A stretch of 64,000 nt of DNA from Plasmodium relictum (GCF_900005765.1 NC_041689.1:1674001-1738000), one strand, 5' to 3'; counted from the first letter of the stretch, positions 33,087 to 46,615 are shown. Program-made: numbers and translations. Notes: a model not told the origin generated them from the letters alone.

Positions 33087-33544
33087 ATGAAAAAAATAGA
33101 AATAAATTCTTTATATAACTTTAATATATTTTTGTCATACATGGAAATGAAAAAAAAAAGAAATTTCATAAGAAAATACTTTGTCTTAGATGCATTTATA
33201 AAAAAGAAATTTTTTACAGAAGGTATGAAGTAATTATACTATCAAAAAATAAAAGAATAATTGTAAAATGATGAAATTTATGTAAAATAGAAACATTATT
33301 TTATCATTTTTTTTTTTTTTCTTTTTCTTTCTTTTTTTTTATAAATTAAGAAACTACCAACTTGCAATTTTCTGTTTTCTTTTCAATTATTTTTTTTTTT
33401 AAATTAAAAGATTTAAAGTTTTATTATATTACAAAATTTAGAGGGAATAAATGTAAATTAAAAAAAATACATTATATATATTTATATAAAATATATACAG
33501 ATTTGTATATTTATTATTTAATTTTTTTTTTTTTTTTAATATAA
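33087..33544 (+). CDS. Candidate small spliced gene, product unknown
   Basis: The first exon, 33087-33222, reads 45 codons plus one base, with compositionally balanced, basic protein (MKKIEINSLYNFNIF..., MKKKRNFIRKYFVLDAF, IKKKFFTE). It ends at G|GTATGA. A pyrimidine tract and ATTAAG acceptor at 33350 continue the frame in the right phase to a stop at 33544, giving 109 residues. A second acceptor in the same phase (TTAAAAG, near 33411) would skip an F-rich stretch. The second exon contains LKFYYITKFRGNKCKLKKIHYI. A small basic protein of this size could be an organellar ribosomal protein. There is a very weak uS14-like look (KKRNFIRKY..., RGNKCK), not enough to name it. The 3' part is F/I/Y-rich and doubtful. 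Confidence 0.3.
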
Positions 33545-34399
33545 TATAAAAAAAGTACACATTGATAGCATTATATCCTTTAATTAGTATTTTTTTTATT
33601 CTTATTACAAATAAATATATTCTCAAATTTATTTTTTCGTCCAATTTATATATGCATAGTCTTTTAATTTAAATTTGAAGTCTTTTTTTTTATTCATTAA
33701 ATATACAGTATTTTATTACATTTTCTTTAAATTAAAATTTTGTCACACAATGATTTTTTAAAACTAAATATGCAAAGAAAAAAAAAAAAATAAAATCGAT
33801 GAATGAAAAAATATACAAGTCTAGTTTTAATAGAATTATGTAAACGAAAGGAATAAAATAAAATAAATATCAAATAATTCTAAAGTTTTTTTTTTATTTA
33901 AAGTTTTGTATTTTTTATATTTAAATATATATATAAAATATATATTTTTTTTTATCTTATTTTATAAACATATTCAAAATTATACATTTTTATTTAAATA
34001 GAATAGAAAAAGAAAACATAAAAAAAAAAAAAGAGAAAAATATGAAAGTGTTAAAGTGAAAGATAAGAGTATTTCAAGATTATGAAATATTAATGTTTTT
34101 TATTTGCTTATTTTTTTTTTTTGTATAACTCATATACAATAGTACTTGTTGAAAATGAAATCAGTTGAAAAAAGAACATATTTCTCACATATGAATATTC
34201 AAAAAAAAACTCTAGAATATGCAACGCAAATTTAGAAAGAATATTTTTAGAATAATAGCATAGTTTTGTTGTAATTACTTGTATTATTTTTGTTATTTTA
34301 TTTTATTTTTTTTTTTGATCTTAGTTTAATTTTTTTTTTTTTTTTTTTTTTGTATAACTTTTCTCTAAAATCTAATTTTAAAATTCATTTTAAGAAGAA
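33545..34399. other. Intergenic upstream of the ARID gene
   Basis: 0.85 kb of A/T spacer ending in long T tracts before the ARID ATG. It is the probable promoter and leader, and no further feature is seen. Confidence 0.45.
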
Positions 34400-37300
34400 A
34401 TGGAGAGAAATGAGTTTTATAAAAAATATCAAGAATATTACGGTTATGATATAAATGATATACCTAGTATGGTTAAATGTAAAAAGATAGAATTATATGA
34501 TTTGTATTCAAGTGTGTTAAATCATGGTGGGTATTCATGTGTTAGTAGAAATGCTAAATGGCTAAAAATAGCAAAAGAATTTGGATTAATAAATAAAGAA
34601 AAAAATATAAAATTAATTGAAACAAAAGAAATTAAAGAATATTATTTAAATTATCTTAGAGAGTTTGAAAGAATTCATGATAATATTAAAAAAGGGAAAA
34701 TTGTAACTAAAAAATATAGAAATTGTTCGAGAATAAATAGCTTAGAAATAAAAGATAAAAAAAAATTAAAAAATAATAAAAACAAAAATAAAAATATGAA
34801 AGACGAGAATGAATTAAATATTTCGTATCCTAATTTTTATTTCAATTCTCCTAATGATACGACTCAAAGAAATAATTTGATAAATGAAGATAATAATGTA
34901 AATATGGGTAATAATATAAATAATTTAAATACAACAAATAATATGAATAATATTAATTATCCAAATTATATGAATAATTATCATATAAATGCTAATAATA
35001 GTAGCAATAATAATAAAAATAATAATAAAAATAGTGATAATAATAGTTTGGTTAACTTTACTAATACTAATAATAATAACTTAAATAATATGAATATTAT
35101 GTTTAATAACTTTAATAATTATGTGAATAATATTCATTATATGAATAATTTTACAAATAGTAATTATATTAATAATAGCCATATGAATAATAATAGTTAT
35201 ATATATAATTATTGCATTAATAACAATATTAATAATAATATGCCAATTAACTTCAGTATAAACAATATGGTTAATAACCTTAACAATTGTTCAAATACTA
35301 ATTATTTGAATATTAATTACGTGAATAATAATTATTTAAATAATAACAATTTGAATGATAATAATGTTAATAATGGCTGTTTAAATAGTCATTTGAATAG
35401 TAATTATACTAAAAATATAAGTGATGTAGACAAAATTAAAGAGAAAAAATGTATAGATATATACAGGTTGTTGCTGGCTATGCATAAAAGAAAAGAAAAA
35501 ATTGCTGATTTCATATTTTGTTTAAATATACTTTATTCTGTATCAACTATGAGAAATATGGTATCATTAAAACAATTTAATATTATTATTTGCTTACTTT
35601 TACATACCTTGGAAGATATCTTTAAAGTTTTTTATGAAGAATTTAATATAAAAAAAAGATCAATAAATATAATGATAGAGTCATTCTCCAATTATTTAAT
35701 AAATAATAAAAAAAATCAAATTATTAAAAATTTTATATATTTTAATAGTAAACACATTAATGGATATTATGAAAATTTATCTAAATGTAATGAAATAAAT
35801 AGTCAAAATATAAAGAAAGATAATGATAAAGAAAATAATTTAACGGAATACGAAAAAACACAAGTAAACCAATAAAAAAAAAAAAAAAAAAAAGAAAAAA
35901 TGTAATAAATAATTGTTTTTCTATATAAAATTCTAAAAAAATAAGAAATAGAAACTATTTTTTTTTTTTTTAATAAAAAATTATTATAATTTTTTCTAAA
36001 ATTTAAAAATATTAAAATAAAATATTAAAAAAATATAAATATGCTTTTTGCTTGTTTAAATGTATACATACATATATGTATACTTTCATAAATAATAAGA
36101 GAATTTCTTTTTTTTTTCTATTAGGTTGTAAAAAATGAATATGATATAGAAGATTTAAACAAAAATGAAAATAGTAATAATTGCAAAAATAGCACAAAAA
36201 TAATGAATGTTTTATTAAATAAAGAAATAAATGTAAAAGATATAATGGATTTATATTTATCATATTATGACTACTGTAAAAATAAAAAAAAAAAAATTAG
36301 CAAGGTAAAAAATATGAAAAAAATAAAAAAAAAAGAGAAAACAGAAATAAATGAAGAAATAAGAACTTCTGATTATGATGATACATTTTATTTTTCTAAT
36401 TCTAGTTATTCTAGTAGTATTTACAGTTCTGATATAGATAACATAATTCAAAAAAAAAAGAACAAAAAATATATTTTAAATTTTTATAAAAATAAGAAAG
36501 ATGAAGATGAATTTCTAACAAAGAAAAGTTGTGTTGAATTTATATATCTTATTTTATATATAATAAATAATTTATTTCTTATTAATAAATACAATTTGTA
36601 TTATTCAAATATAAAAATATATTATAAGAAAGAGAGAAAAAAAAAACGAAATTATAAAAGTTTGAAAAAAACTAGCTCTTATGAGTCCTTTTTAAAGAAC
36701 AATGATGATTTTTTAAAAGAATTAAATTATTCATCTTATGGTCACTTAAAAAGGAAAAGAAAGTTTGATAATGAAAGTATATCTAAATCAGAAGAAAGTT
36801 CAGATGAAAATTGTTCACAAGATTTTTCTCAAAATATATCCTCTGCATCATCATCAATATGTAGTATGTATAGCTATAAAAGTGGGAAGTCGAACAAATT
36901 AACTTTGAATAGAGGAATAACTAGATCATATGCGAAGATCTTAAATAATAAAAAAAAAATTACTAGAAAAAATGAAGAATTAAATAAAATGAATTTTAAC
37001 GAAGTCTCTAATGAGAAAGTTCATAGGATTCCTAAATCTTATAATACAAATGAAAAACAAGATTCATTTCTAATTACGTTTTATCAAGATGATATGGATA
37101 AAAGAAAAAATACAGCATCTAATAAATTTTATGAAAATAATGAATTATTTAATTGTAGTGACAATATAAAAGAAAAAAATAAATATAAAAATATTTCTAA
37201 AATAAACAATGTAAAGTTAAATAGAAGTAATAGCAGTAACTGTTTTTTTAAAGATACAACTTATAATATTGTTGATGATAATTTTAATCAAAATGTGAAC

Positions 37301-40300
37301 TATTTTATGCATAAGAATGTGAACTCTAATAATTTAAATGAATATATGAATAATTTCAAAAATAATAATAGTAATAATTATTTGAGATCTTATTCACATT
37401 TCCCTAATATATTCAATAGCAATAATGCATTCATTAATAATTTTAATATGCACAATAATTTATGTAATTCATACAACGACTATATAAATTTAAAAAATAA
37501 CAGCAATAATAGTAATATAATTTCTAACAGGTATAATGAATACAATAATCTAACAGTACCTGCAAGGATAAAATATAATCAAGATATAGTCAATAATGAA
37601 AATAAAAATGTAAATGAAAATGAATTTTCTAATGAAAAAAATAATAAAAATTATAATATTGGAAATCAAAAAGATAATAATATTGATAATCAAATAAGGG
37701 AAGTTACTAATAAAACTGATAAATTAATTAATATTAAATACGAAAATATAACAAACAATGATAAAAATAATATCACAGAAGAATCAATAGGTAGAGAATT
37801 AAATACTGGGGAAAGTATTTATAAAGATTATCAAAATAATTATAACAACAAAGATGGAAAAAATAATTCTAATAAAGAGAATAACGTTTGCGATAATAAT
37901 GAAAAAAAAAATAAAAATACTGAAATAAATAACAACTATAATAAAAATAATATTAATAATAAAGTTGATTCTATTAAGAATAATATAAATAGTAGTATTA
38001 ATAATAATAATATTTTAATTGATAATAATGATAATAGTAGTATAAAAAATAAATGTGATGAAAACATTATAAGTAACAATAATGATTATAAGAATATTAT
38101 AAATATAAATAATAATAGTAGTTATAATGATGAAACAATTTTAATTAATAATGAAAATATGAATATTATAAATAATAATAATGAAAATAACAATATTAAT
38201 GATAATAATAATAATAGTAATATGAATAATGACAGTAGTAGTAGTAGTACTGCTAATAATAATATTAATAATAATAGTAATATTAATAATGATAGTGCTA
38301 CTAATAGCAATAATGTTGACGATAAGGATTATGATTATGATTGTAATAATAATAATGATAATAAAAATTCTATAAATATAAGTAATAATAATGAGAGTAT
38401 TACAAGTATAAATAATATAAACAATAGTTCTGATAATAATATGAAAAATACAAAATATTTTAATAATTCTATTTCATTTATAAATAATATTAATCCATAT
38501 AATTTAAATTACATTGATTCAAATAATAACAATAATAAAATGAATAATTTAGTAAATTATAACTGCGCAAATGTAAATAATGATAATTTTTTATTTAACA
38601 ATGAGAGCCCTCAAAATATTAGTATGCCACACCCATTTGACTTTAATTTATATAGCAATGGATATAATTATTATAATAATTTTAATTCAGTAGAGAAAAT
38701 GAATAAAGGTGTAAACGGTTTATTTTTAACAAACCCTTTATTTGAAGTAAATAATATTTCTTCTAATAGTAAGTGTATTAAAAAAGACATGAATAAATAT
38801 TTCATGACAAATAACGATTTTAATATTAGTAATTTAAATAATTACTATCACAAAATAAATGATTGCTCACCTATATTTAATAATTATGTCAATAATATAG
38901 ATAACATGAATCATGTAGATAATGTGTTTATATCAAATGATAATAATAATCATTATTATAAATACAATAGTGATAAAAATAAAATTAATAATTATGTTTG
39001 TGTTGCCAACGGTAACAAAAACACAAAAGAAAATAATAACAGTGATAATAATAATGAAAATGAAGAAGATAATAATAACATCAATAATAATGATAATAAA
39101 AATATTCATTATGGTATAGATTCAAATGATGATAATAACAATAATAATAATTTAGAATATGTTTCAAAAAGTTCTTATGAATCAAATGAAGATAATAATA
39201 AACAAAAGGTAAGACAAATTTACAGAAACATAAAAAATAGTATGTATGAAGATATGAAAAAAATATTTAACCAAAAAAAAATAAAAGAAAATAAATATAA
39301 ATTAATGCATTATTTTGACTTAAGTAAATTCATTAGTCTATTTGAAACTATATTTTTAAAAAATTTTGAAAATATTATATATCACGAAAGAGCTGTTCAA
39401 AATATCTATATTAATATGTTTATTTGTATTGATATATTAAATAATGAATTAAACAAAAACATTTCATTAAAATATGTATTTTTCCCAATAAATTTTTTTG
39501 AATATAAAAGTAAATTTAAATTGGTTGCACATATTGATAACAATAACAAATTCTTAGTAAAATCTAAATGTTTAAAATTAGAAGATAGTGAAATTAAAAA
39601 ATGTAACATTTACGAAAAGGAATCAAAAAAAAGCAATAAAAAAAATAGTTTTAATATAACTGAAGATAGAAATATTAATTTACCGGAGAATCCAAGTGAT
39701 AATAAAAGAAGCGAAATTTGTTTTAATAATTTAATAAATTCTGCTTACACAGAAAGTAGAGTAAATCTTAATTATCCAGAAAAAACAAAAAAAAAAGAAG
39801 AAACATTAGAGTTTAAGAATAATTCAAGTAACTGTGTAGAAAATGAGAACAATAATGATTACAATTTATTAAAAAATAAAATTAAAGAAAATACAAATAA
39901 ACTAACTGATGATGATGATATTTTAAATTGTTCTAACAATAATTATTTCAGTAAAAAGACTATGCCTACAAAAGAATTAAATGGATACGAGTACAGAAAG
40001 AAAATGAAAAGGTTATTTTTAAGAATCTTTCGAAAAAATAATAACAAATACAATATTTATAAAAAAATTGATTTAAAATATTTAAAAGAAAATTATAATT
40101 ATTATGGAATGATTTCTTGTAAAGAAAAGCAAAAGTATAAAAGGATTATAATATTAGATTTACATGAAATTACAAAAAAAATTTTATTAAAAGTATACAA
40201 ACGTGTTAATAGTTATTTAAATATAGCTATTCTGTCATTAAATATATTAACATATATATTATATTTGATACCTAAAAAAATGTTTATTGTATCTTTTATT

Positions 40301-41764
40301 CCATGTATTTTAAATAAAATAATTAATGTAAAATGTATATACTCATATTTAAATGTTCCTTTATGCATTTTAAATTATAATGGCTTCCTTTTTTTAGAAA
40401 CTATGATGAAATTTATTACACAATTGACAATAAACAAAGTTATTCCTATGCATTCATATATATTGTCATTTTTACGTATATGCTCTGTCCCCTTGTATAT
40501 ATGTTTGTATTTTGATATACCATTATCTCATACTCTTATTCTTACTTCATTATCTGCTATATATCAACTAATCACATATGATGCTAACTTTTTAGCAACA
40601 GGGATTATTAAAAAAAAGTCAAACAATGAACTTTCATTAAGCTCAGATAAAAATAATAATTTAATTAATAAAAGAAAGAAGTTATCAAAAGACAGTAAAG
40701 AACAAGAAATTTACGATCATATAGATAAAGAAAATTCAATGGGGAAATCAGTGAAAAACTCTGAATTTTATGAGGAAAGTATTTTAAGAAATGAAATTCA
40801 TGAGTGTAAAAGAGATAATGAAAATTTAAATATAAATAAAGATGAGAATAAAAATGAAAGTGGATATGAATTAAGTGAGGAAAGAAAAAAATTATTAGAA
40901 GAAACCTTTTTGAGAACTCTTTTACTATTTTTAAAAAAATCCATTTATTTTAAAAGCATTTTTAATTATGCTAATATAGATGAGAAAGAAGAAATGCTCA
41001 TAGATAGCAATAAAATTCAAATAGTTTTAAATCAGTTTAACATTAATAAGCAGAATATAAAAAAAGAGAAAGATGAAATATATTTTTCTAATATAGAGAA
41101 TAAGGTATTTTACTTACATGACAATTTACTTTTATATGCTCTAGACAATTTGACAATATCAAATCATGCTAAAGATATTAAAATGTGTAAAAATATAAAA
41201 AAACAATATGGCAATCACAGTACTGCCGAAAATACTTTTTCACATGATATTATATCATCAGAAAATTCAGAAATACAAAGACTAAGTATTTATGCTCATT
41301 CCATAGTGTCTATTCTTTTGTTTTTATCATCTCATCACATTTTGTGGGAATGTTTAGCATCTCATATTCCTTTAATTACTCATGTAAATATAAAAAAAAA
41401 TATAAATTCACTTTCAGGAATAATATATATGTCAACAATATTTTTATTAAATTTACCTTAACATGTTTATACAAATATTAATTTTATATAAATATATCGT
41501 CTATATTATAGTCAATGTTTTATTTATCATTTATTTTTAAATTATTACTTGTATATATATATGATTTTCATGGATAAGTTTGTTAAATTCTACTTTTTTT
41601 TTTTTTTTTTTTAGGTGGCATTTATTCAAACAGATATAAGTCCATCTCTTTGGGCTATTTTAAAAGAGTATTATTTCCGCAATTTTATGAAAGAAAAAAA
41701 AAATAGGATAAAATGTAATAGATATTTTGACTCAAAAATAATAAAAGTTGAAAAAGTGAAATAA
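34400..41764 (+). CDS. ARID: ARID-domain chromatin protein (three exons)
   Basis: Exons 34400-35863, 36125-41383 and 41615-41764 join in phase 0 throughout, giving 2290 residues. An ARID DNA-binding domain occupies about residues 1-95. It has YGYDINDIPSMVKCKKIELYDLYSSVLNHGGYSCV, the conserved GG and KW (AKWLKIAKEFG), and a final helix IKEYYLNYLREFE. Most of the rest is Asn-rich. Conserved helical blocks reappear in the last ~900 residues (for example LSLNILTYILYLIPKKMF, then MPMHSYIL-like and LASHIPLITH). These are compatible with the C-terminal armadillo-like part of BAF250/ARID subunits of SWI/SNF remodellers. Plasmodium ARID orthologues are needed for male gamete development and female fertility. 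Exon 3 (VAFIQTDISPSLWAILKEYYF...) is clearly coding. The exon 2 frame stays open 25 codons past the chosen donor CAT|GTAAAT, so intron retention would give a different tail. Confidence 0.88.
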
Positions 41765-42627
41765 TATTTTTAAAAATATATATATACTTTTTTTCCTATT
41801 TTTTTCTTTTTTTTATGTGCTTAAAAAAAAAAATATGCATATTTTAATACATAAATATATTAAAATATATATTTTTAATTTCATATATATGTGAATATAT
41901 AAATATATCTTTTACACAATGTGTAAAAGATTTTCTTATTTTTCTTAATTAATTGTTCTAAAATTAAGTTACCTTTTTTTTTTTAAATTTAACCTTAAAT
42001 TTCATATTCTGTGATTTCATGAAATTTTCTTGAGATCCAGTTTTTACAACTATAAACATTAAACTTAAATATTTTTTTTTTTTAAGAAAATAAAAGTTAA
42101 AAATTGTAGTAAAAAAAATTACTAAAAATACTATAGTACATATATATATATATATTATATTTTTTACTAAAAAACAAAATGCTTTTGTAAAATAATACAA
42201 ATTATTTTAAATTAAAAATATAAAGGTTGTAGATTAAATAAGTAATAATAAACAAATAACAAAATTAAAAGGAAATAGATATAATAAAAGCTTAAATGCA
42301 TATTAAATATAGACAAATACATATGAAAATAAAAAAGAAAAAGAAAATATCAAAAATTTTAAAAAAGTATTTATATTTTACCTACAAGAAAGAATTATAA
42401 ATATTTCAAATAAGAGAGCATATAAAATATATATATACATATACATAATTAACAAAAAAAAAAAATGAAATAAACAAATTAAAGGGGGTTAATAATTTAT
42501 AATAATAATAAAAAAAAATTATATGCATATATATATTGTGCAAAAATTGGGATAACTATATATATTTTATCATAAATAGTAATAAATTTTTTTTAGGAAA
42601 ATAAAATAAAAAATAAAAAAGGAATAA
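41765..42627. other. Convergent 3' gap, ARID/CAX
   Basis: 0.86 kb of A+T-rich sequence holding both 3' UTRs and the 25-bp palindrome. The minus-strand open stretch at 41964-42200 is K/F/I-rich and not credible as a gene. Confidence 0.5.
41907..41931. terminator. 25-bp palindrome between convergent ARID and CAX genes
   Basis: ATCTTTTACACA and TGTGTAAAAGAT form perfect 12-bp arms around a single A. It lies 143 bp after the ARID stop and about 700 bp from the CAX stop. As with the element at 30489-30540, it would fold in both transcripts. The terminator role is inferred from position. Confidence 0.4.
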
Positions 42628-43947
42628 TTATGTTGTATCAAACCAAAAAACAACACCAACGATCAGATAAGCTGAAATTAATAAAACTCCCTCTAACCAA
42701 TTGCTTTCTCCATCTTGTACAATTGCCATTGTGACAATAACAGAAATGACTAAAATAACTGTTGATAGGGGTGAAAACGCTAAAGTCATTGGTTTATTTA
42801 ATATCCATCCAAATAAAACAGTTACTGGTACAACAAATAGGGCAATTTGAGCAGATGAGCCTACTGCTACACCCATGGTTAGATCTACTTTATTTTTGAT
42901 TGCAACAGTAACAGCTGTTAAATGCTCAGTGGCATTACCAACAATAGGTAAAAGAATAACCCCTATAAAATTTTCTGATATATTATAATATTTTATAACT
43001 GATTCAATAGTGTTAACAAGATATTCTGAATGAATACTTACTAAAATAGTAACTAAAACTAAAAAAAGAGATCCTGATACTATAGATAACTGAGGAATTT
43101 CTTCAGTCATTTCTTTATCTTGAAACAGAGTGATATGTGTGTATAATTGAAATAAGAGAAATAAACAGTATGTTAAAAATATTAAAACAGCTGTTATTCT
43201 TGAAACTTTCAAAATTACTTCGCTATTGTTATTAGTAGTAATTGAAGATACAGTTGGCATAGTTATTGCCAAACTGGAAAGCAGTAATAGAGAAGTGCTG
43301 CATGTTGCTCCCTTTTCATTAAATTTTTGTACGTGGTGATATAGTCCACCAGCAAAAAAGGACATACCTAATACTAAAAGTAGATTAGACAAAATACTAC
43401 CTAGTAAAGTACCTTGAACAACATTTATTAATCCTGCATTTAAAGCTTGTATAGAAAAAATCATTTCCATTAAATTACCAAATGTAGCATTTAATAAACC
43501 TCCAATTATTTCTCCTGTATGTAAAGCTAAATCTTCTGTTATATTTCCCATAAGTGCAGATAAAGGTATTAAAGCCATGAAATTAAAAAAAAAAATATAT
43601 ATATCTTTACAACCTAGTAAAGAACTTAATATTCCTATAGGTACAAATATTAAAAATATATTTAGTTTAGTATTTAAAATATTGTATAATCCTATAATAT
43701 CACTTTTTCTTGGAGAATAAAAAGATGCTACTTCAAAATCATAATTTTTGTCCATATCTTCATCATATAAACTTGGTGTTACTTGATTACATAATAACTG
43801 TAAATGCAAATTTCTATTTCTTATTAAATTATTATCATTTAAAATATTCGAATTTTTAAATTTCTTAGTTGGTGGCATATTTTTATTTAAGGGTTGAGAA
43901 ATAGTACGTCTTACATAAGACGTTGCACGAACTCTTCCCATTACCAT
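42628..43947 (-). CDS. CAX: Ca2+/H+ exchanger of the CAX family
   Basis: 439 residues with a hydrophilic N terminus of about 80 residues, then about eleven membrane segments. The two inverted halves each carry the alpha-repeat cation site. The first is GGLLNATFGNLMEMIFSIQALNAG (GNLMEM at 157-162, Glu161). The second is LLPIVGNATEHLTAVTVAIKNK (GNATEH at 337-342, Glu341), followed by GVAVGSSAQIALFVVPV. CAX proteins drive Ca2+ or other divalent ions out of the cytosol against protons across acidic or organellar membranes. The P. falciparum protein has been placed at the mitochondrion, and the P. berghei one is needed in early mosquito stages. The first repeat reads GNLMEM where most CAX proteins have GNA-x-E-L; the acidic residue is kept. 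It is divergent from the Bre1-like gene across 2.7 kb. Confidence 0.93.
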   Translation of the reverse strand: MVMGRVRATSYVRRTISQPLNKNMPPTKKFKNSNILNDNNLIRNRNLHLQLLCNQVTPSLYDEDMDKNYDFEVASFYSPRKSDIIGLYNILNTKLNIFLIFVPIGILSSLLGCKDIYIFFFNFMALIPLSALMGNITEDLALHTGEIIGGLLNATFGNLMEMIFSIQALNAGLINVVQGTLLGSILSNLLLVLGMSFFAGGLYHHVQKFNEKGATCSTSLLLLSSLAITMPTVSSITTNNNSEVILKVSRITAVLIFLTYCLFLLFQLYTHITLFQDKEMTEEIPQLSIVSGSLFLVLVTILVSIHSEYLVNTIESVIKYYNISENFIGVILLPIVGNATEHLTAVTVAIKNKVDLTMGVAVGSSAQIALFVVPVTVLFGWILNKPMTLAFSPLSTVILVISVIVTMAIVQDGESNWLEGVLLISAYLIVGVVFWFDTT

Positions 43948-46054
43948 TTTTAATCAAATTAATATAAAAAAAAAAAAAAATTAAAAAAAATTGAAGATTT
44001 AAAAAAAAAAAAATTATAATAATAAATTTAATAAAAATTATAGTAAAAAAGGTATTAATAATAAAGTAATAAAATAATAAAAAAAAATAGAGTAAAATAA
44101 AATAGAAAAAAATGTATTGGACAATAATAATAAAGCGAATGAAGATAAATTAGAATCTTATTGATGTTAAAAAAATAAAAAAAAAATAAAAATATATGCT
44201 AACTATTTTTTTATATAGATAAAGAAAAAAAAAAAAAAATAAATAATATTTAGAATTAACTTCTTATTTTTAACTTATTTCTATATTAAATTTCCTTTTA
44301 GAAAATTAAAAGTAGAATCTAAAAGTGTAATTCTAACAATTTATTTACCTTATTATTAATATCATCTAATATATTTATAAAAAAAAAAAAAATGATGACT
44401 TCAGCAACTAAACATTTCTTAGGTTCTCTTTAATTCATTTATACTATAAATTCTTTATTGTTCCATACATATATTTTTTTTTAAGAATCTGTATGTTTTT
44501 AAACTTTGTTAAATAATTTTATATTTATAAATTTTTTTCTCAAATATATTTTCTTTATTTTGAAATATTTTTTAAAAATTCTATTAAATATATGAATTTG
44601 TATATATATATATATAAATGTACTTTTTTTTTTTCTATTCTGCTTAGTATTCATTGTATATATTTGTTTGCCTTTTTTATTTTTTAAAAACATTTTTATG
44701 TATCCATTATTTTTTATAAATTAAATTGTACTAAAAATAATATATCTTCTTAATATAATCTTTTTATATGATTACGTGATTTAAATAAATATTTAATATA
44801 TTCTGATGAATAAATAGAATTTTTTCCCCTTTGATAAAATTAAAATGAAAGTAAATCGAAGAAATTCAATTATAAAGAATATGTAATGTAATATAGGACA
44901 TATACATGTTTATTGAGATAATAATAAATTTAATTTTTTTTTTTCATTATTTTTTTTCATTTTTATTGTATTTTTTTAAAAAAAAAAGAAAAAAAAAGGA
45001 GTAAAATGTAAAGATTTGTGTGTTGTTACAATATGTAAGTGAATTTTTTTTTAATACACATTCAATTTTTTAAAAAAAAAAAAAACCTAAAAGGAATAAT
45101 ATCTAAATATAAAAATTTTATTATTTTTTTTTTTTTTTCTAATAAACACATAAAATATATTTAAATATTAAAGAAAAAAAAAAAAAAAAAAATAGAATAT
45201 GATATATTGTAACACTAAAATTTTTGGAATTTTTAGTTAGAAAAAAGATATATTACACCTAAAAAATAAAAATAATATTCAAGTGTATAATTAAATTATA
45301 TGTGAAATCATATTAAAAAAAAAAAAAATAAAAAGCAAAGATCTTAATTTTTTTAATTTAAAAAAAATTTATAAGTATGTAACTAATTTTGTTAAATACA
45401 AAATGTAGACAAGAAAAAATTAATATAAAATAATAAATAATTTCAATTTTATGTTTAAAATTTTTTTTTTATAAAATGGAATTTATCTAAATAATAAAAA
45501 AATTTAAGTGATAATTAATATGAAAATATAAAGAAAAAAAAAAATTAAAAGAAAAATGCTTATAAAAAATAATTTGAAAAAATAATTAAAAAGGTATATA
45601 TAAGGCGAAATTAAAATTATAAAAGAATACATAGAATTACTTTAATAGTACATTTTATAACAAATAGATGAAGATTTAAAAAAAAGATTGAAACAAAGAA
45701 AGTTAGATATATATGATGGAATAATATACTTAAAATTTCCATAAGAAAAAAGTGTAAATTTATAAAATCATAGTAGTTTATAAAATAACGAAAAACAAGG
45801 AGGGGGAAAGAAAAGTATAATAATTAACCTATAACATTTGTAAATCCTAGAATTGATAAAAAACAAAGATTTAGTTATTTAAAAAAAAATATTTTATTAT
45901 TTTATAAGTATATAGTTTTAAAACTATGCATATATTTATAGATACTCTTTTTTTTTATTTTCAATATTTAAGATCTGAATTTTAATTATTTATATTGTTT
46001 GTAAATTTTATTTAAGAGAAAAAATAAAAAATAATAAAAAGAATAAAATTAAAA

Positions 46055-46060
<6 letters not shown>

Positions 46061-46115
<55 letters not shown>
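46061..46115. repeat. (TA)n microsatellite
   Basis: About 55 bp of pure TA dinucleotides, the longest in the window, about 550 bp upstream of the Bre1-like start. A shorter (TA)n tract lies at about 46521-46549. Confidence 0.9.
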
Positions 46116-46118
<3 letters not shown>

Positions 46119-46517
46119 TATAGTAAATTTCTTTATAAATTATTTATTTTTTTTATCATAAAAAAGAAATTTTAAAAATGTTGCATACATTTTTTAATTA
46201 TACAAGAAAATCATTTACAATGCAAAAAAAAAAAAAAACTGAAATTATAAAATTTTTTTTAATAAAATAACTTCATATATTATTATTTTCATAATAATTT
46301 AACTTTTGATTTTTTATTTAAAAAAAATGTATTTGAGTAAAAATTTTTTTTTAAATAGTATTTATGTTATATATATCAAAATATGATTTATTAAAATTGT
46401 TATTTTTTATATTCATCTATGTAAAGATATATGTATCGGCATTAAAAAACCATTTAATTTTTTAATTATAAAATTTGATTTCCCGTTATTAAAGGATTAT
46501 TGTATAAAAATAGATTA

Positions 46518-46552
<35 letters not shown>

Positions 46553-46566
46553 TATTTAAATTGAAT

Positions 46567-46615
46567 TTTTTCTTTTTTCTTTTTTCTTTTTTCTTTTTTC
46601 TTTTTTCTTTTTTCT
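46567..46615 (+). repeat. (TTTTTTC)n heptamer repeat
   Basis: About seven tandem TTTTTTC units, all pyrimidine on the plus strand, ending about 50 bp before the Bre1-like ATG and so probably inside its promoter or leader. A long purine/pyrimidine asymmetry of this kind can adopt non-B structure. Confidence 0.8.

Noticed and set aside
33438-33644. 68-codon minus-strand frame overlapping the candidate small gene
   Set aside because: It starts at a non-ATG codon and is low-complexity K/I/Y. It is less convincing than the plus-strand exon pair.
41452-41464. CCTTAAC resembling a U12-type branch point at the end of the ARID exon 2 frame
   Set aside because: Plasmodium is not known to have a minor spliceosome, and a normal GT donor upstream joins cleanly to exon 3.
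44392-44433. MMTSATKHFLGSL frame in the CAX/Bre1-like gap
   Set aside because: It has 13 codons only, and the nearby acceptor leads to an immediate stop. At best it is a leader ORF.
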